A stretch of 64,000 nucleotides of DNA, from NCBI GenBank assembly GCA_002715965.1, contig PBAL01000003.1:36111-100110 (forward strand), written 5' to 3'. Origin of the DNA: Verrucomicrobiales bacterium. GTDB taxonomy: Bacteria; Verrucomicrobiota; Verrucomicrobiia; Limisphaerales; JAYPXF01. Below the pieces are notes generated by a model. The model was not told the origin of the DNA and did not search any database. It worked only from the letters and a program-made list of their open reading frames with translations. The translations under genes and the position numbers were made by a program. Below, piece by piece: positions 29,428-39,067 of the stretch. Numbering within the stretch: position 1 is the first letter of the stretch; the number at the start of each line of letters is the position of its first letter.

Positions 29428-29601
29428 TTTCACAGGTGTCCTGCTCGCGCAGATGTTGTTGCTTTCGTCTTCAGATTTGCCTCGCGCCGAGAATGCTTAC
29501 AGCGAAGTGTTGAGGCAGACACTCAGCATCATAAGTTCCGCACGAGCACCGGCAAGGAGAATTCGCATTAATAATAGCAAAAACGTCTTGTTTTCGCTGT
29601 T

Positions 29602-31266
29602 TTATTCAACATTCCGGATTTCATCGACCAAATCTCTCACCGATTTGAAGGTTTGGTTCTTGCTGGCCTCTTTTTCGAACCAAGCCACCAATTTGTCGTA
29701 GGCCTGCCATTCCTTTGACAGAGCGCGGCAAATCAAGAGGTGGCCGATCAGATCAATCTTCTGCGTGGCGTTCATTCCTGACACTTTGCCGGCCAGAATC
29801 GCGTCGGTGAGTGGTTGGAGTTGGATGGCAACTTCAGCGGCTGGGGTACCGGAGCGGAGATCAGCCGCGGAATGAATCAATGCGCGAATCGGCTTGGGCT
29901 CCGGTTCGTTCTTCGAAAACCACGCACTTAATTGACGGGCCTTGGGCAACTGATCCGTGTCGATCAACAACTTGGCCAAGTAAACTCGGGTGATCGCGGA
30001 ATCCTGCTTCTCAAGCAGGGATTCCAGGAACTGCGCCGCAACAGCTGCCTCGTCATGCTCCACCCGATCATACGAGTAGATTCCCAAGGCCTCCTCCGGA
30101 TCGATGCGCATGGAATCTTCCAGCAGACGCATCGCCTTCTCCCGGTTTCCGGTGAAAAGTTCAATCACGCCCAGCCAGGACAATGACGCCGAACGCACCG
30201 AACTTTCTTCCGCGCGAAGGCTGATCTGACGAAGCCCATCTCGCGCTCGTGCCAACATGTCCGGTCGTCGATTCCACTCCTCACCCAGAGTCCGCAAGGA
30301 GGTGAAGATGTCATCGTTCTCATCGTCAAAGACCAGTTGAACCATCCGCTGCAGCATTTCCATCATCAGCGGTCCTGCGTGAATGATCGGGTTGTCCGGA
30401 AACTTTCGGCGGTTGGTGTCCGCCATTTCACCGAACTGCTTGACCATCTGCCGGACAAAGACTTTGACCGCATCGGGATCGGCGTCGGACTTGAGCTCGG
30501 CCGTACGCAGGATCATGTCCGACAAAAACTTGAAGAGTCTCTTGTGAGACAACGCGCTCAGTGAATCGGGTTCGCGCTCCAGCGCCTTGTCCAGAAGCGA
30601 GGTGGTGGCGGTCAGGGTGTTCTCGAACTCCTGCAACAGACGTTTGCCAACCTGCGATGCGGCTTTGGGATCCTTCTTCATGATCGCAGCAATGCGCATG
30701 AACGCAGCCGGCCAATTCTCGTTGCGCACGCCCAATCCGCGCTCGAGGAAATTCGCGAAGAGCATGTCGGCCAGTTGAACGTAGGGCTCGGCCTTGGTTG
30801 GATGCGTGCGCGCAAATTCCAGGCAAATGCTGCGCCGCTTGTAGTTCATCAACGATGGCAGCACGTTGGCATAGGCCATTGCGGCATCGAAGTTCTTCGG
30901 ATCGGCCTGATACCGCTCCTTCAACCAGCGCTCGCGTTTGGAGCGAACGGATTGCGCCTGTTTGCGATCGACCTGGTCCAGAATGGCAATCAATCGTTCG
31001 TAAAGCGACACGTTCAGTTCGGTTTTACCGGCGGCTGTATTCTCCTCGATCTCCGCCTCCAATTCCTTCGCCTGGCGTTTTCGATCGTATCCGGTGGATG
31101 AACCAAAGCTGAAGTGCAGGCCGTTGGCATTCACCAGGAACAGCACCTCCAGGTTCAGGGTAAGCTTTGCTTCCTCTCGAAGGGCTGCCTCCCACTCCGC
31201 AGGTGTCCGCGCGTTCGCAGACTCGACAAGTCCGAACGCAACCATGAACGACAGAAAAACTCGCAT
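29602..31266 (-). CDS. Exported TPR-like helical-repeat protein
   Basis: A 554-residue protein with a signal peptide (ATG at 31266, MRVFLSFMVAFGLVESANA). The remainder is nearly all alpha-helix, with degenerate TPR-like pairs such as WLGVIELFTGNREKAMRLLEDSMRIDPEEALG and VAAQFLESLLEKQDSAITRVYLAKLLIDTDQLPKARQL. It has no catalytic motif. It probably serves as a periplasmic scaffold. About 175 bases separate it from the DUF1501 gene, so joint transcription is not certain. The region contains no frameshift or stop. Confidence 0.65.
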   Translation of the reverse strand: MRVFLSFMVAFGLVESANARTPAEWEAALREEAKLTLNLEVLFLVNANGLHFSFGSSTGYDRKRQAKELEAEIEENTAAGKTELNVSLYERLIAILDQVDRKQAQSVRSKRERWLKERYQADPKNFDAAMAYANVLPSLMNYKRRSICLEFARTHPTKAEPYVQLADMLFANFLERGLGVRNENWPAAFMRIAAIMKKDPKAASQVGKRLLQEFENTLTATTSLLDKALEREPDSLSALSHKRLFKFLSDMILRTAELKSDADPDAVKVFVRQMVKQFGEMADTNRRKFPDNPIIHAGPLMMEMLQRMVQLVFDDENDDIFTSLRTLGEEWNRRPDMLARARDGLRQISLRAEESSVRSASLSWLGVIELFTGNREKAMRLLEDSMRIDPEEALGIYSYDRVEHDEAAVAAQFLESLLEKQDSAITRVYLAKLLIDTDQLPKARQLSAWFSKNEPEPKPIRALIHSAADLRSGTPAAEVAIQLQPLTDAILAGKVSGMNATQKIDLIGHLLICRALSKEWQAYDKLVAWFEKEASKNQTFKSVRDLVDEIRNVE

Positions 31267-31443
31267 TGGCCTGAGGCTATCGGCACGAACGCCGAGCGCA
31301 AGCGGGAGATGTAACGGTGGCTTCGAATGTCTGCAAAGCATGGAGAAACACTGAGCGACCGACACCCACCGAAGCGCCGACCACCAGTTCTCGGTGCTTG
31401 AGAGACTCAGTCAATTGGACGATGGGCAGGATTTCGAGCGCAA

Positions 31444-32211
31444 TTAGCGCTCTTCGCGCTGCCGGCGATTCATCTGGCGGAGCAGTTGATACTTCAGCTT
31501 CACCTCGTGGGCGCAGTAGTATGCGATGCGCATTCCCTGCCAGCCGTCGAGGAATCCCATCTTCAGGATATACCCTCTGAACCATCGAAAGATCGCGTGT
31601 GTGTATGGTGAGATCACCCCGACCTTTTTCCCGCGTTCGTGTTCCGACTCCGCCCACAGTCGCGCGTATTTTTCGCAACGCGTCCAGTGATCTTCACGGT
31701 CCTTGAACGAGTAGTGGTGGATGTCGTGGGTGAATTCCTCCACGCCTCCCTCCACCTCAAGCCGCTCGTGAACCTTGCCGCCGGCGAATTTGGAAACAGA
31801 TTTCTTGAACAGCCGGATGACACGATCGGGATACCAGTCGCCGTTGCGAATCCAGCGTTCTTCATACTGTACGCAGCGCGGCATGCTGAAGCCGTTGATG
31901 TTCTGCGGCGCGCCGTCGTAGATGATTTCCTGAATCTCGTTGCGCAGGCCGTCCGAAAGTGCCTCATCCGCATCAAGGCTGAAGATCCAATCGTTCTTCG
32001 CCATTGAAACAGCCTGGTTCTTCTGGCCCACGTAACCGAGCCAGTCCTGGTGTTCGAAGCGCGCGCCGAATTCCCTGGCGATCTCCTCCGTTCGATCGGT
32101 GCTGCCGGAGTCGAGAATCACGATCTCTGCCGCGAGGTCCGCGCAGCTCTTGAGACAGCGGGCAAGGTTGTCTTCCTCGTTCAGCGTGATGACCACGAAG
32201 GAGATTTTCAT
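31444..32211 (-). CDS. Family 2 glycosyltransferase, LPS core (WaaE/KdtX-like)
   Basis: A 255-residue GT-A glycosyltransferase. It has ISFVVITLNEEDNLARCL at the start, the VILDSGSTDRT strand, and the metal-binding SLDADE motif at about residues 77-82. The later WYPDRVIRLFKK and KVHERLEVEG segments, with the C-terminal AYYCAHEVKLKYQLL, are typical of the WaaE/KdtX group, which adds glucose to the inner LPS core at the inner membrane. It overlaps the upstream GT4 gene by ATGA, so both are made together. Confidence 0.88.
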   Translation of the reverse strand: MKISFVVITLNEEDNLARCLKSCADLAAEIVILDSGSTDRTEEIAREFGARFEHQDWLGYVGQKNQAVSMAKNDWIFSLDADEALSDGLRNEIQEIIYDGAPQNINGFSMPRCVQYEERWIRNGDWYPDRVIRLFKKSVSKFAGGKVHERLEVEGGVEEFTHDIHHYSFKDREDHWTRCEKYARLWAESEHERGKKVGVISPYTHAIFRWFRGYILKMGFLDGWQGMRIAYYCAHEVKLKYQLLRQMNRRQREER

Positions 32212-33296
32212 TGGCGCTTTCGGTCGGCGGCCGCCATTTCGAGCACTTCAACCGTCTCGCGAACGTTGCGGTTCAGGCTGAGTTCGGATTCAGGAGTGGT
32301 TTCTGGCAGACCACGATTGGCGCGCCATCTTTCGACGGCGTTCACCACGGCGCGAATGTCACTGGGATCATGGATGACAGAACCGTTGCGGCCTTCGCGA
32401 ATGAGTTCGTGCGCGCCGTTGTATTTGGAGGTGACAACGGGGAGATCCGCGGCAAGCGCCTCGGAGACGACGTTGGAACAGGGGTCGTAAATGGGGAGGA
32501 AGACAAGCAGGTCGGCGGCAAAGTAGGCCTCCTCGACATTTGGGAGCGGCCCGGTGAAGATCACGCCTTCGTTGGCAAAGAACGGCTTCCGCCCCTTACC
32601 GACCACGAGGACTTTCACGTTGTTCCCCGACATCACTTCATAGGCTCGGATGAGATACTTGAGCCCCTTGCGCTCCCAACCGGAACCGACGAAGAGCATC
32701 ACGAAGTCATCGTCGTGAATCCTAAAGGACTCACGGGTCTTGCGCCGCTCGCCGGATTGGAAACGCTTTACCTCGATGCCGTTGCGGATGAGGTGAATGC
32801 GGCCCGGAGGGAAATTAAAATGCTCCATGATTTCGCCACGGACCATTTCGGAATTCACGATGATGTGGCGGGTGTTTTCCGGATCGAAAGTCACGGTTTC
32901 CAGCTTCTGCATGTTGCGATGAAATGCGCCCATGTTCACGAAGGGCCTGCGCCAGAACGGGGCAAATTGACGCCGTCTCTGCAAACAGACTTTATGAACG
33001 CCGTCGCCCGCACGATAAACATCCTGACGAACGGTGCGTTCGAGACTGAACACGCAGTCGAACTGGTGACGCTTCAATTCGGTATCAACCGCAGCGGCAA
33101 AGGCGAAAGGTGCTTCGTGGCGGTTGGCGTTGATGGAGATCGGATGCGTTTCCACATCGTCCGGCGCGGATTCCCAGGATTCGGAGAAGAGGTGAAGCTC
33201 GTGTCCGTGCGCCTTCAGCGCGCCGAGGAGCCGTTGCAGATAAAGTTCCGCACCACCGGTGGCCGAGAATTTGCGCCGAATTAGAGCCAGTTTCAT
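32208..33296 (-). CDS. Family 4 glycosyltransferase (WaaG-like)
   Basis: A 362-residue GT-B glycosyltransferase. The N-terminal KFSATGGAELYLQRLLGALKAHGHEL segment and VFSLERTVRQDVYRAGDGVH are like LPS core transferases of the WaaG type. The C-terminal domain has FVGSGWERKGLKYLIRAY and the nucleotide-sugar E-x7-E-like region PCSNVVSEALAADLPVVTS. It probably uses a nucleotide sugar to extend the LPS core on the cytoplasmic face. First gene of a two-gene unit with the GT2 enzyme. Confidence 0.88.
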   Translation of the reverse strand: MKLALIRRKFSATGGAELYLQRLLGALKAHGHELHLFSESWESAPDDVETHPISINANRHEAPFAFAAAVDTELKRHQFDCVFSLERTVRQDVYRAGDGVHKVCLQRRRQFAPFWRRPFVNMGAFHRNMQKLETVTFDPENTRHIIVNSEMVRGEIMEHFNFPPGRIHLIRNGIEVKRFQSGERRKTRESFRIHDDDFVMLFVGSGWERKGLKYLIRAYEVMSGNNVKVLVVGKGRKPFFANEGVIFTGPLPNVEEAYFAADLLVFLPIYDPCSNVVSEALAADLPVVTSKYNGAHELIREGRNGSVIHDPSDIRAVVNAVERWRANRGLPETTPESELSLNRNVRETVEVLEMAAADRKRQ

Positions 33297-33370
33297 TTAC
33301 CCGCCAGCTTGCGCAGGCAGCACGATATTTAGCGGCCGGGTGCTTGTGAAGGTCGAGGGAAAAGTGTGCG

Positions 33371-33450
33371 GGATGGTTAATTGGTTGAAGGGTTGGACGG
33401 CGAGCGGACGATGCCCGGCACAGCCCTACAACCATTTAACCTTTCAACCC
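33371..33450. repeat. GGTTGAAGGGTTG-type imperfect inverted repeat
   Basis: Words GGTTAATTGGTTGAAGGGTTG and CAACCATTTAACCTTTCAACC face each other across about 30 bases, directly upstream of the RNase H-like gene. They resemble the inverted repeat at 16340-16387. Confidence 0.4.
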
Positions 33451-33477
33451 TTCGACCCAACCACCTACGCTCTCGCC

Positions 33478-34023
33478 GTGTCCGACGCGCAAAACATCGT
33501 CTACTTCGATCTCGAAACGAAAAAGAGTTTCGAGGAGGTGGGCGGGCGCAATGGTATCCGGCGTCTGGGCATGAGTTTGGGCGTCACCTACAGCACGGCG
33601 TCGGGTGAATACAAGATCTACGGGGAGAACGATGCCGTGCCGTTGTCAGAGGAGTTGCTGCGTGCCGATCTGGTGGTGGGTTACAACGTGATCGGCTTCG
33701 ATTTCGTGGTCCTCCAGGGTGAGAACGAATTCTTTGATTTTGAGCAGGTTTGCTCTCTGGACATGATGGTTGATGTCGCGGACAAGGTGGAATTTCGTCC
33801 CCCGCTTGACGCGATTGCGCACGGTTCGCTGGGTATTGAGAAGACCGCCGAGGGCCTGCAGGCCGTCAAGTGGTACCGCGAGGGCAAGCTGATGGAGATC
33901 GCGGAATACTGCTGCTACGACGTCAAAATTACCAAGCTCGTGCACGAGTACGGACGGGCGAAAAAGCAGGTGCAGTTCAAGAACCGGCTGGGCGTGGACA
34001 TGAGCGTGCCGGTGGAATGGTGA
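33478..34023 (+). CDS. RNase H-like (YprB-type) 3'-5' exonuclease-fold protein
   Basis: A 181-residue protein of the RNase_H_2/DnaQ-like fold. The first acidic motif is YFDLETKKSFEEVGG at about residues 9-23, the second is VVGYNVIGFDFVVL (about 63-76), and there is a late EYCCYDVKITKLVHEYG carrying the final Asp. This matches proteins found alone or fused to DEAD-box helicases and predicted to act on nucleic acid. The start is GTG at 33478; no ATG lies near the domain start. Its end overlaps trmB by 7 bases. Confidence 0.75.
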   Translation: MSDAQNIVYFDLETKKSFEEVGGRNGIRRLGMSLGVTYSTASGEYKIYGENDAVPLSEELLRADLVVGYNVIGFDFVVLQGENEFFDFEQVCSLDMMVDVADKVEFRPPLDAIAHGSLGIEKTAEGLQAVKWYREGKLMEIAEYCCYDVKITKLVHEYGRAKKQVQFKNRLGVDMSVPVEW

Positions 34024-34676
34024 GTGGTGAGAATCCAGAGCGATGGCGGGATCGGCCTTCATTGCTGCGGCCGGTGGAAAGTCTGGTTGAAGAACTTCCG
34101 GTTCGGGACTGGTATCCGATCCAACAACCGCTGGAGCTTGAGATCGGTTGCGGTGATGGCTCTTTTCTCTTTCATCATGCCGCGAAACATCGCGCCCGAA
34201 ACTTCCTGGGCATCGAACGACTCAAGGGGCGCCTGTCAAAGCTGGATCGCGTCGCGCGGCGCGAGGGCCTGACGAATCTCGCTCTGGTTCGCCTTGAGGC
34301 GAGGTATCTCATGCGCTATCTGCTGCCTGAGAAATCCTTCAGCGCGATCCATGTGTACTTTCCCGATCCCTGGCCGAAGAAGAAGCATCGCAAGAACCGG
34401 ATCGTCAACGAGGAGTTTACGGAACTTGCGTCACGAATTTTGAAGGAAGGTGGTTGTGTTCATCTGCGAACAGATGATGAGAATTACCATGAGCAGATGT
34501 TGGAAGTGTTTGCAAGCCTGGCCAGTTGGACCGCCATTGAGATATCGGATGATTTGAAGGCGATCCGGACGGATTTTGAACGGGAGTTCAATTCGAAGGA
34601 TATTCCGACGCGCTACGCAAACTACGAATTGACAGGCAGATCAAACGTCGATGATCGGGCCGCCACCGGGGCTTGA
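34017..34676 (+). CDS. trmB: tRNA (guanine-N7-)-methyltransferase
   Basis: A 219-residue SAM enzyme that forms m7G46 in the variable loop of tRNAs. It shows the SAM motif LEIGCGDGSFLFHHA at about residues 41-55, GIERLKGRLSK, and the family signature VYFPDPWPKKKHRKNRIV with the catalytic Asp. The last part DDLKAIRTDFEREFNSKDIPTRYANYEL is the usual C-terminal DxxTDxE-like/TxYE region in variant form. The ATG at 34017 lies inside the end of the preceding gene. The 3' end overlaps a convergent gene by 36 bases. Confidence 0.94.
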   Translation: MVSGENPERWRDRPSLLRPVESLVEELPVRDWYPIQQPLELEIGCGDGSFLFHHAAKHRARNFLGIERLKGRLSKLDRVARREGLTNLALVRLEARYLMRYLLPEKSFSAIHVYFPDPWPKKKHRKNRIVNEEFTELASRILKEGGCVHLRTDDENYHEQMLEVFASLASWTAIEISDDLKAIRTDFEREFNSKDIPTRYANYELTGRSNVDDRAATGA

Positions 34677-35138
34677 GCCGCCTCCACTTTGATCGCGCGG
34701 TGGCTTTGGCTGGTTGTTCCGCTCGCGACGTTCGCGCATTCGTCGCTGAAACTCGTACTCGCGTTCCTTCACGCCGGTGACGTTTCCGAGGGCGGTGCCG
34801 ATGAGGCTGATGATCAATCCGCCACCGAAGGCCGCGCCAAAGGTATCCACCTGAAATCCCAGCACCAGTGCGCCAACCAGCATGATCAACAGGGCGTTGA
34901 TGACAAAGCGAAACGCGGTGAGCGTCAGGATCATGAGCGGGAGCGTCAGGATATGGAGGATTGGTCGGAGGAATTCGTGCGAGAGAGTCAACAGCAGTGA
35001 GGCGACGCCGACTGCAAGGTAATCCTCAAAATGCATCCCTCGCATCACGCTTGATGCAACGAGAAGCGCCAAGGAGTTGATCAACCATTTCTGAAGAAGT
35101 GGTATCGGTGAACGAAACTTGTCCTTCGATTCATCCAT
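34641..35138 (-). CDS. Phage-holin-4-like (DUF/PF04020) small membrane protein
   Basis: A 165-residue protein with four hydrophobic helices and the family pattern WLINSLALLVASSVMRGMHFEDYLAVGVASLLL, then NALLIMLVGALVLGFQVDTFGAAFGGGLIISL. The C-terminal tail is charged and Gly/Pro-rich. Although named after a mycobacteriophage holin, this family is chromosomal in most bacteria and is not a prophage sign here. The ATG at 35138 is preferred to a GTG at 35150. The function is unknown. Confidence 0.8.
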   Translation of the reverse strand: MDESKDKFRSPIPLLQKWLINSLALLVASSVMRGMHFEDYLAVGVASLLLTLSHEFLRPILHILTLPLMILTLTAFRFVINALLIMLVGALVLGFQVDTFGAAFGGGLIISLIGTALGNVTGVKEREYEFQRRMRERRERNNQPKPPRDQSGGGSSPGGGPIIDV

Positions 35139-35318
35139 CAATTCGCGCACTCACCATTGTGCACCGAGGTTCACACCGCAAGCGCCGGATTGCTTCAGAT
35201 AAATGGAATCGGGTTGTCAGTTGAGTGAGGAGACCTTGGGGCGGGTGAGTGAAGCGGTCGGAAGACCACTTCACAACTCACATCCGGGGGGCTGCTCGCC
35301 CTCGCTTGCTGCTATCCC

Positions 35319-36548
35319 TCAAGCGGGGTGATGCAGATCGAGCAGTTCGCGGACGGATTTGATAAGCACCTTCCGTTCGAAGGGTTTGGGAATGAGACGT
35401 TCGCGTTCAGAGAGCGAAGACAGTCCGGTAAATTCCTCACTATAGCCGCTGCAGTATATCGCCAGGATCCTTGGTTTGGTCTTGCGGATCTCGGTCACCA
35501 GGTCCCGGCCGGACATCCCGCCGGGCATGATCATGTCGCTGACCAGGAGATCGATTTCATCGCGATGTTCAGACCAGATTTCCAGCGCCTCGGGACCATC
35601 GCCGGCCTCCAAGGCGCCATATCCTGCGCGCCGCAAGAGCGCGAGCAGGGAACAGGGCACGGGCACGTCGTCTTCGACAACGAGAATCGTTTCCGTCCCT
35701 CCCAGGCTGCGGGTTTCGTCCGAGGGCTTGTCGGGATCGTCTATGTTCGGGGCGGCGTTGGCCGGTACATACACGCGGAAATTGCTTCCCTTGCCCATCT
35801 CCGAATCCACTTCAATCCAGCCTTCATGCTGTTTGGTGATGCCAAACACCGTCGACAATCCCAGGCCCGTGCCCTTGCCCACCGGCTTGGTGGTGAAAAA
35901 GGGCTCGAAGATGTGTGAAAGTTGATCGGGTGGGATACCGGTGCCCGTGTCCGCAATGGAGATCTCAACCTGCGCGCCACGAAGGGATTCGGCCTGGAGG
36001 GTGCCACGGTCCTTGACCACCACTCGCACCTGATATCGGTGGAGGTAAGCCACGACCAGCCAGAGGTACCCGTCCTCCATCCGGCTCTCCATCACGCTTC
36101 TGCCAATTGAAACGCGCTCGTGAACGGCCTGCCTGCCTTCCACCATGGCAGAGTTAAAAGCGATCGGTGGCCTGAGTTGCCCCTTGCCGATGGATTTGAT
36201 CTTCAGGTCATTCAGTCGTCGTTTCCCGTCAATCAGTGCGGTTCGTCCGGTCAGGATCACCTTTGAGCTGGAAGGTGTGGAATCGAATGTATCCGGCAAT
36301 TCGATAAAGAGTACGCCGGTGGTGTCCTGGATCCAGAACAGTCCCCACTCGTTATCTGAATAGGTGACCACACCCTCCAGGCGGATGGGATGAGCCCGGC
36401 GCACCTCGTCGCTGTCGAGGGAGTAGTAGGCTTCGACGGTGGTAATGGCGGACGGCTCCGCAACCGTGTCCGCGCCAAAGCATGGAACTTGCGCGGTCAT
36501 GGCGAACCCCAACCCCAGAATCGCCGATATAAACCTCAGCCACGGCAT
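35319..36548 (-). CDS. Internally deleted hybrid sensor kinase / response regulator
   Basis: A 409-residue open frame. It has a signal peptide (about residues 1-25) and an extracytoplasmic OB-like domain (about 38-135, with [26 protein letters not shown]). It then jumps directly into the last part of a histidine-kinase ATPase domain ([23 protein letters not shown] and GTGLGLS boxes, about 200-265). A receiver domain follows at about 287-400 with VVEDD, phospho-acceptor in [11 protein letters not shown] and the Lys in IPKPF. The inner membrane segment, the dimerisation His box and the N box are missing, so kinase activity is not expected. It looks like an in-frame deletion of a full hybrid kinase. 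Confidence 0.8.
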   Translation of the reverse strand: MPWLRFISAILGLGFAMTAQVPCFGADTVAEPSAITTVEAYYSLDSDEVRRAHPIRLEGVVTYSDNEWGLFWIQDTTGVLFIELPDTFDSTPSSSKVILTGRTALIDGKRRLNDLKIKSIGKGQLRPPIAFNSAMVEGRQAVHERVSIGRSVMESRMEDGYLWLVVAYLHRYQVRVVVKDRGTLQAESLRGAQVEISIADTGTGIPPDQLSHIFEPFFTTKPVGKGTGLGLSTVFGITKQHEGWIEVDSEMGKGSNFRVYVPANAAPNIDDPDKPSDETRSLGGTETILVVEDDVPVPCSLLALLRRAGYGALEAGDGPEALEIWSEHRDEIDLLVSDMIMPGGMSGRDLVTEIRKTKPRILAIYCSGYSEEFTGLSSLSERERLIPKPFERKVLIKSVRELLDLHHPA

Positions 36549-36686
36549 GTGATAGCTAAGCCCAAATCTCCGTCATTCGCGCGCCACAGCCAATCACGCA
36601 TTTGGGGGACATGGGATCAGCCTGGTCCGTCTCCATGAACCTCAATCTCGGCTTGCCTCTCCGTACAGGTTTCCGATGCTCCACAT

Positions 36687-37976
36687 GTGAAGACCGTTTC
36701 TGTCCTGACCGTATTGACCTGCACGCAGCTTGCACTCCTCAACGCAGCTGATCTTTCCGCCTTTCCCGGCGCGGATGGATTTGGCGCCTTTGCGAGAGGC
36801 GGTCGAGGCGGACGCGTGGTGCAGGTGACGAATCTGAAAAAGCGCGGCCCCGGCAGTTTCACCTGGGCGCTCAATGAGGTTAAGGTGCCGAGAACGATCG
36901 TGTTCGCCGTCTCGGGCGTGATCGATTGCAACAACGAGATCGGCTTCCTCATCAACGCCGACAACGACCAGGTGACCATCGCCGGCGAGACCTCACCCGG
37001 TGGCATTGCGATCTACAACTACCGGCGCTTCGAAATCAAGAACGGCGCGCGCGAGGTGATCCTGCGATTCATGCGATTTCGCGGAACGCGCATCCATACC
37101 AAGAACGATCCCGATGCCCTGCTGATCTGGCGCGCGGGTGATGTCATCGTCGATCACTGCTCATTCGCCGGCGCCTGCGACGAGACGATCTCCACCAGCA
37201 GCGCCAACAACGTGACCATCCAATGGACCGGCTACGACGAATCCCGCAAGGAACGCGCACACGCGGATTATTTCGAGAACAGCGGCCAATGGCACAACTA
37301 CGGCGGCTTGTATTCCAGATCCAGGAACATCTCCATCCACCACTGCCTCTTCGCCCATCACAGCAAGCGAAATCCACTGGCCGGATCCGGTTCGTATGTG
37401 GAGGCGGTCAACAACGTGATCTACAACTACTCCAATTCACAGCAAACCTGGGGCGCCGCGGGCGAAGGACTGAAGATTGCCAACTGCTTCTTCAAGCTTG
37501 GCCCCGACCGTCGCAAGCGGCCCATCCCTGTTCGTGACAATGCCATTGCCATCAAGGCTTGCGTCTCCGTGAAACGTGATGGCAGTGAAGGCCCGCCCGT
37601 TCCCGATCAGGGAACACCTGGCAATCTCCGTCTCAACCGGATCGAAACCGCACGGCAAGCGTGGTCCAGCGTTCTCTCTCTCGCGGGCGCTCTCCCGCAC
37701 GACGCCACCAGTCGGCGAATGGTGACCGAAACCAGAACCGGCACCGGAAAACAGGGATACTCAGCCGACATTGAAGCCGACCGCCGTGCGCTGAATAGTT
37801 CCCTCAGGATCACCGACAGCGACTCCGACGGCCTTCCCGACACCTGGGAGAAACGCGTGGGACTTAATCCTTCCGATCCAGGCGATTCAAGCCGGTTGGG
37901 CGCGAATGGATACACCCATCTCGAAACGTATTGCCACGAACGCGCAGCTGTGTTGATTCGACGAGCTGCGCGTTGA
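36687..37976 (+). CDS. Secreted pectate-lyase-like beta-helix protein
   Basis: A 429-residue exported protein. The signal peptide (about residues 1-20) is followed by FPGADGFGAFARGGRGGRVVQVTNL, the usual opening of PL1-like polysaccharide lyases. A right-handed beta-helix follows (IVFAVSGVIDC, VTIAGETSPGG, VILRFMRFRGTR, VIVDHCSFAGACDET, ISIHHCLFAHHSKRNPLAGSG). Near the end is a Ca-binding-like DSDSDGLPDTWEKRVGLNPSDPGDS. It probably cleaves a uronic-acid polymer outside the cytoplasm. The start is GTG at 36687. The family call is sound; substrate and activity are inferred. Confidence 0.85.
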   Translation: MKTVSVLTVLTCTQLALLNAADLSAFPGADGFGAFARGGRGGRVVQVTNLKKRGPGSFTWALNEVKVPRTIVFAVSGVIDCNNEIGFLINADNDQVTIAGETSPGGIAIYNYRRFEIKNGAREVILRFMRFRGTRIHTKNDPDALLIWRAGDVIVDHCSFAGACDETISTSSANNVTIQWTGYDESRKERAHADYFENSGQWHNYGGLYSRSRNISIHHCLFAHHSKRNPLAGSGSYVEAVNNVIYNYSNSQQTWGAAGEGLKIANCFFKLGPDRRKRPIPVRDNAIAIKACVSVKRDGSEGPPVPDQGTPGNLRLNRIETARQAWSSVLSLAGALPHDATSRRMVTETRTGTGKQGYSADIEADRRALNSSLRITDSDSDGLPDTWEKRVGLNPSDPGDSSRLGANGYTHLETYCHERAAVLIRRAAR

Positions 37977-37981
37977 CGATC

Positions 37982-38544
37982 ATGGAAGTGAGGGACTCCA
38001 GCGCGCCGGGTGCCCATGCCGGGAAGCGGCAGTTTCAGACCACGCATTGGTCGGTGGTCATCCGGGCGATGGATTCGGATTCGAGGGCGGGAGTGGCGCT
38101 GGAGGAGTTTTGTCGCACGTATTGGTTTCCGCTGTGTGCCTTTGTGCGCCGATCGGGCCGGGCACGCCACGATGCCGAAGATCTGACACAGGGATTTTTC
38201 GCCGGCTTGCTCCAGAACTCCGGACGCGATATTGACCCCGAAAAAGGACGCTTCCGCTCATACCTTCTGCCCCGCCTTGATCGGGTGGCGTTCCGTCTGC
38301 GGAGCGACTACGAACGCGGTGGAAAGGAACGGGTCTTCGACGCGTTAAACGGGCACCTCGCCGGCGCCAAGTCCGACTACGAATCCCTGGCGGAACGAAT
38401 CGGGATGACGCCGGGGCGGTCAAGGTGGCCCTGTTTCGGCTGCGCCGGAGATATGGCGAACTCCTTCGCGGCGAAGTCTCCGTGACCGTCGATTCACCGG
38501 CGGAGGATGAGGAAGAAATACGCTGTCTGCTGACATTGTATTGA
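37982..38544 (+). pseudogene. Broken ECF-type sigma factor
   Basis: The first frame reads RQFQTTHWSVVIRAMDSDSR, ALEEFCRTYWFPLCAFVRRSGRARHDAEDLTQGFFAGLL, a clear PVC-type ECF sigma region 2. It then passes from RFRSYLLPRLD straight to RVAFRLRSDYERGGKERVFDALNGHLAG. About 50-60 residues of the usual middle are absent. Near 38410 the frame shifts: the expected region 4 continues in another frame as GAVKVALFRLRRRYGELLRGEV and stops at 38542-38544. A deletion plus a frameshift make it non-functional. No anti-sigma partner is next to it. Confidence 0.75.
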
Positions 38545-38548
38545 TCCC

Positions 38549-39067
38549 TCACTTCTTCTTCTGATCGAAGCCTCTGGCGTTCAACAAAACCTGTAAGTTG
38601 CGGATCGACTTGACCTGCTTCTTGATTCGTTCGTTTTTCTTGTTCAACGCCTGCACCACTGCCGGATGTTTGTCCGCAGGTAAGTGCTTCTTGGACTTGC
38701 GATCGAAGACATAGGTCTTCTTGGTATCGGTCTTGAAGAATCCCGTGTGGATGATCAGTCCGTCGCGCGGATGGGGCTTCTTGCCCGCGGTGAGGTGGCG
38801 TTCCTTTACGCGGAACAGGAGTTCGCCCGGCGTTTCCGGATCTTCATCAAAGACTTCGGTCTCATACCACATGGCCGGCATGGCAACCCGGCGCGACATG
38901 AACGCGCGCATGGATTTTGCGGGTGTGATTGGAGTCACGAAATGCTGGTAGATCATTTGCGTGGCGATCTTTTTCTTCTTCTCAGGCGCGAGTTCCCGGT
39001 CGGACGCGTTGGTGGACAGGATTCCCGCTGAGAGCAGCAGGAGACTTGGGATATGGTTGTATTTCAT
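38549..39067 (-). CDS. Exported hypothetical protein
   Basis: A 172-residue protein with a signal peptide (MKYNHIPSLLLLSAGILSTNAS) and a Lys/Arg-rich mature part including WYETEVFDEDPETPGELLFRVKERH and DGLIIHTGFFKTDTKKTYVFDRKSKKHLPA. No domain was recognised. The ATG at 39067 lies within the 3' part of the upstream membrane protein gene (86-base overlap in another frame), which suggests coupled expression. The reading frame is intact. Confidence 0.65.
   Translation of the reverse strand: MKYNHIPSLLLLSAGILSTNASDRELAPEKKKKIATQMIYQHFVTPITPAKSMRAFMSRRVAMPAMWYETEVFDEDPETPGELLFRVKERHLTAGKKPHPRDGLIIHTGFFKTDTKKTYVFDRKSKKHLPADKHPAVVQALNKKNERIKKQVKSIRNLQVLLNARGFDQKKK

Noticed and set aside
32211..33284. 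357-codon plus-strand frame opposite the GT4 gene
   Set aside because: The minus strand has clear GT-B motifs; the plus frame has none.
34641..35138. Phage holin-like protein as a sign of a prophage
   Set aside because: This family is widespread on chromosomes and no other phage gene is nearby.
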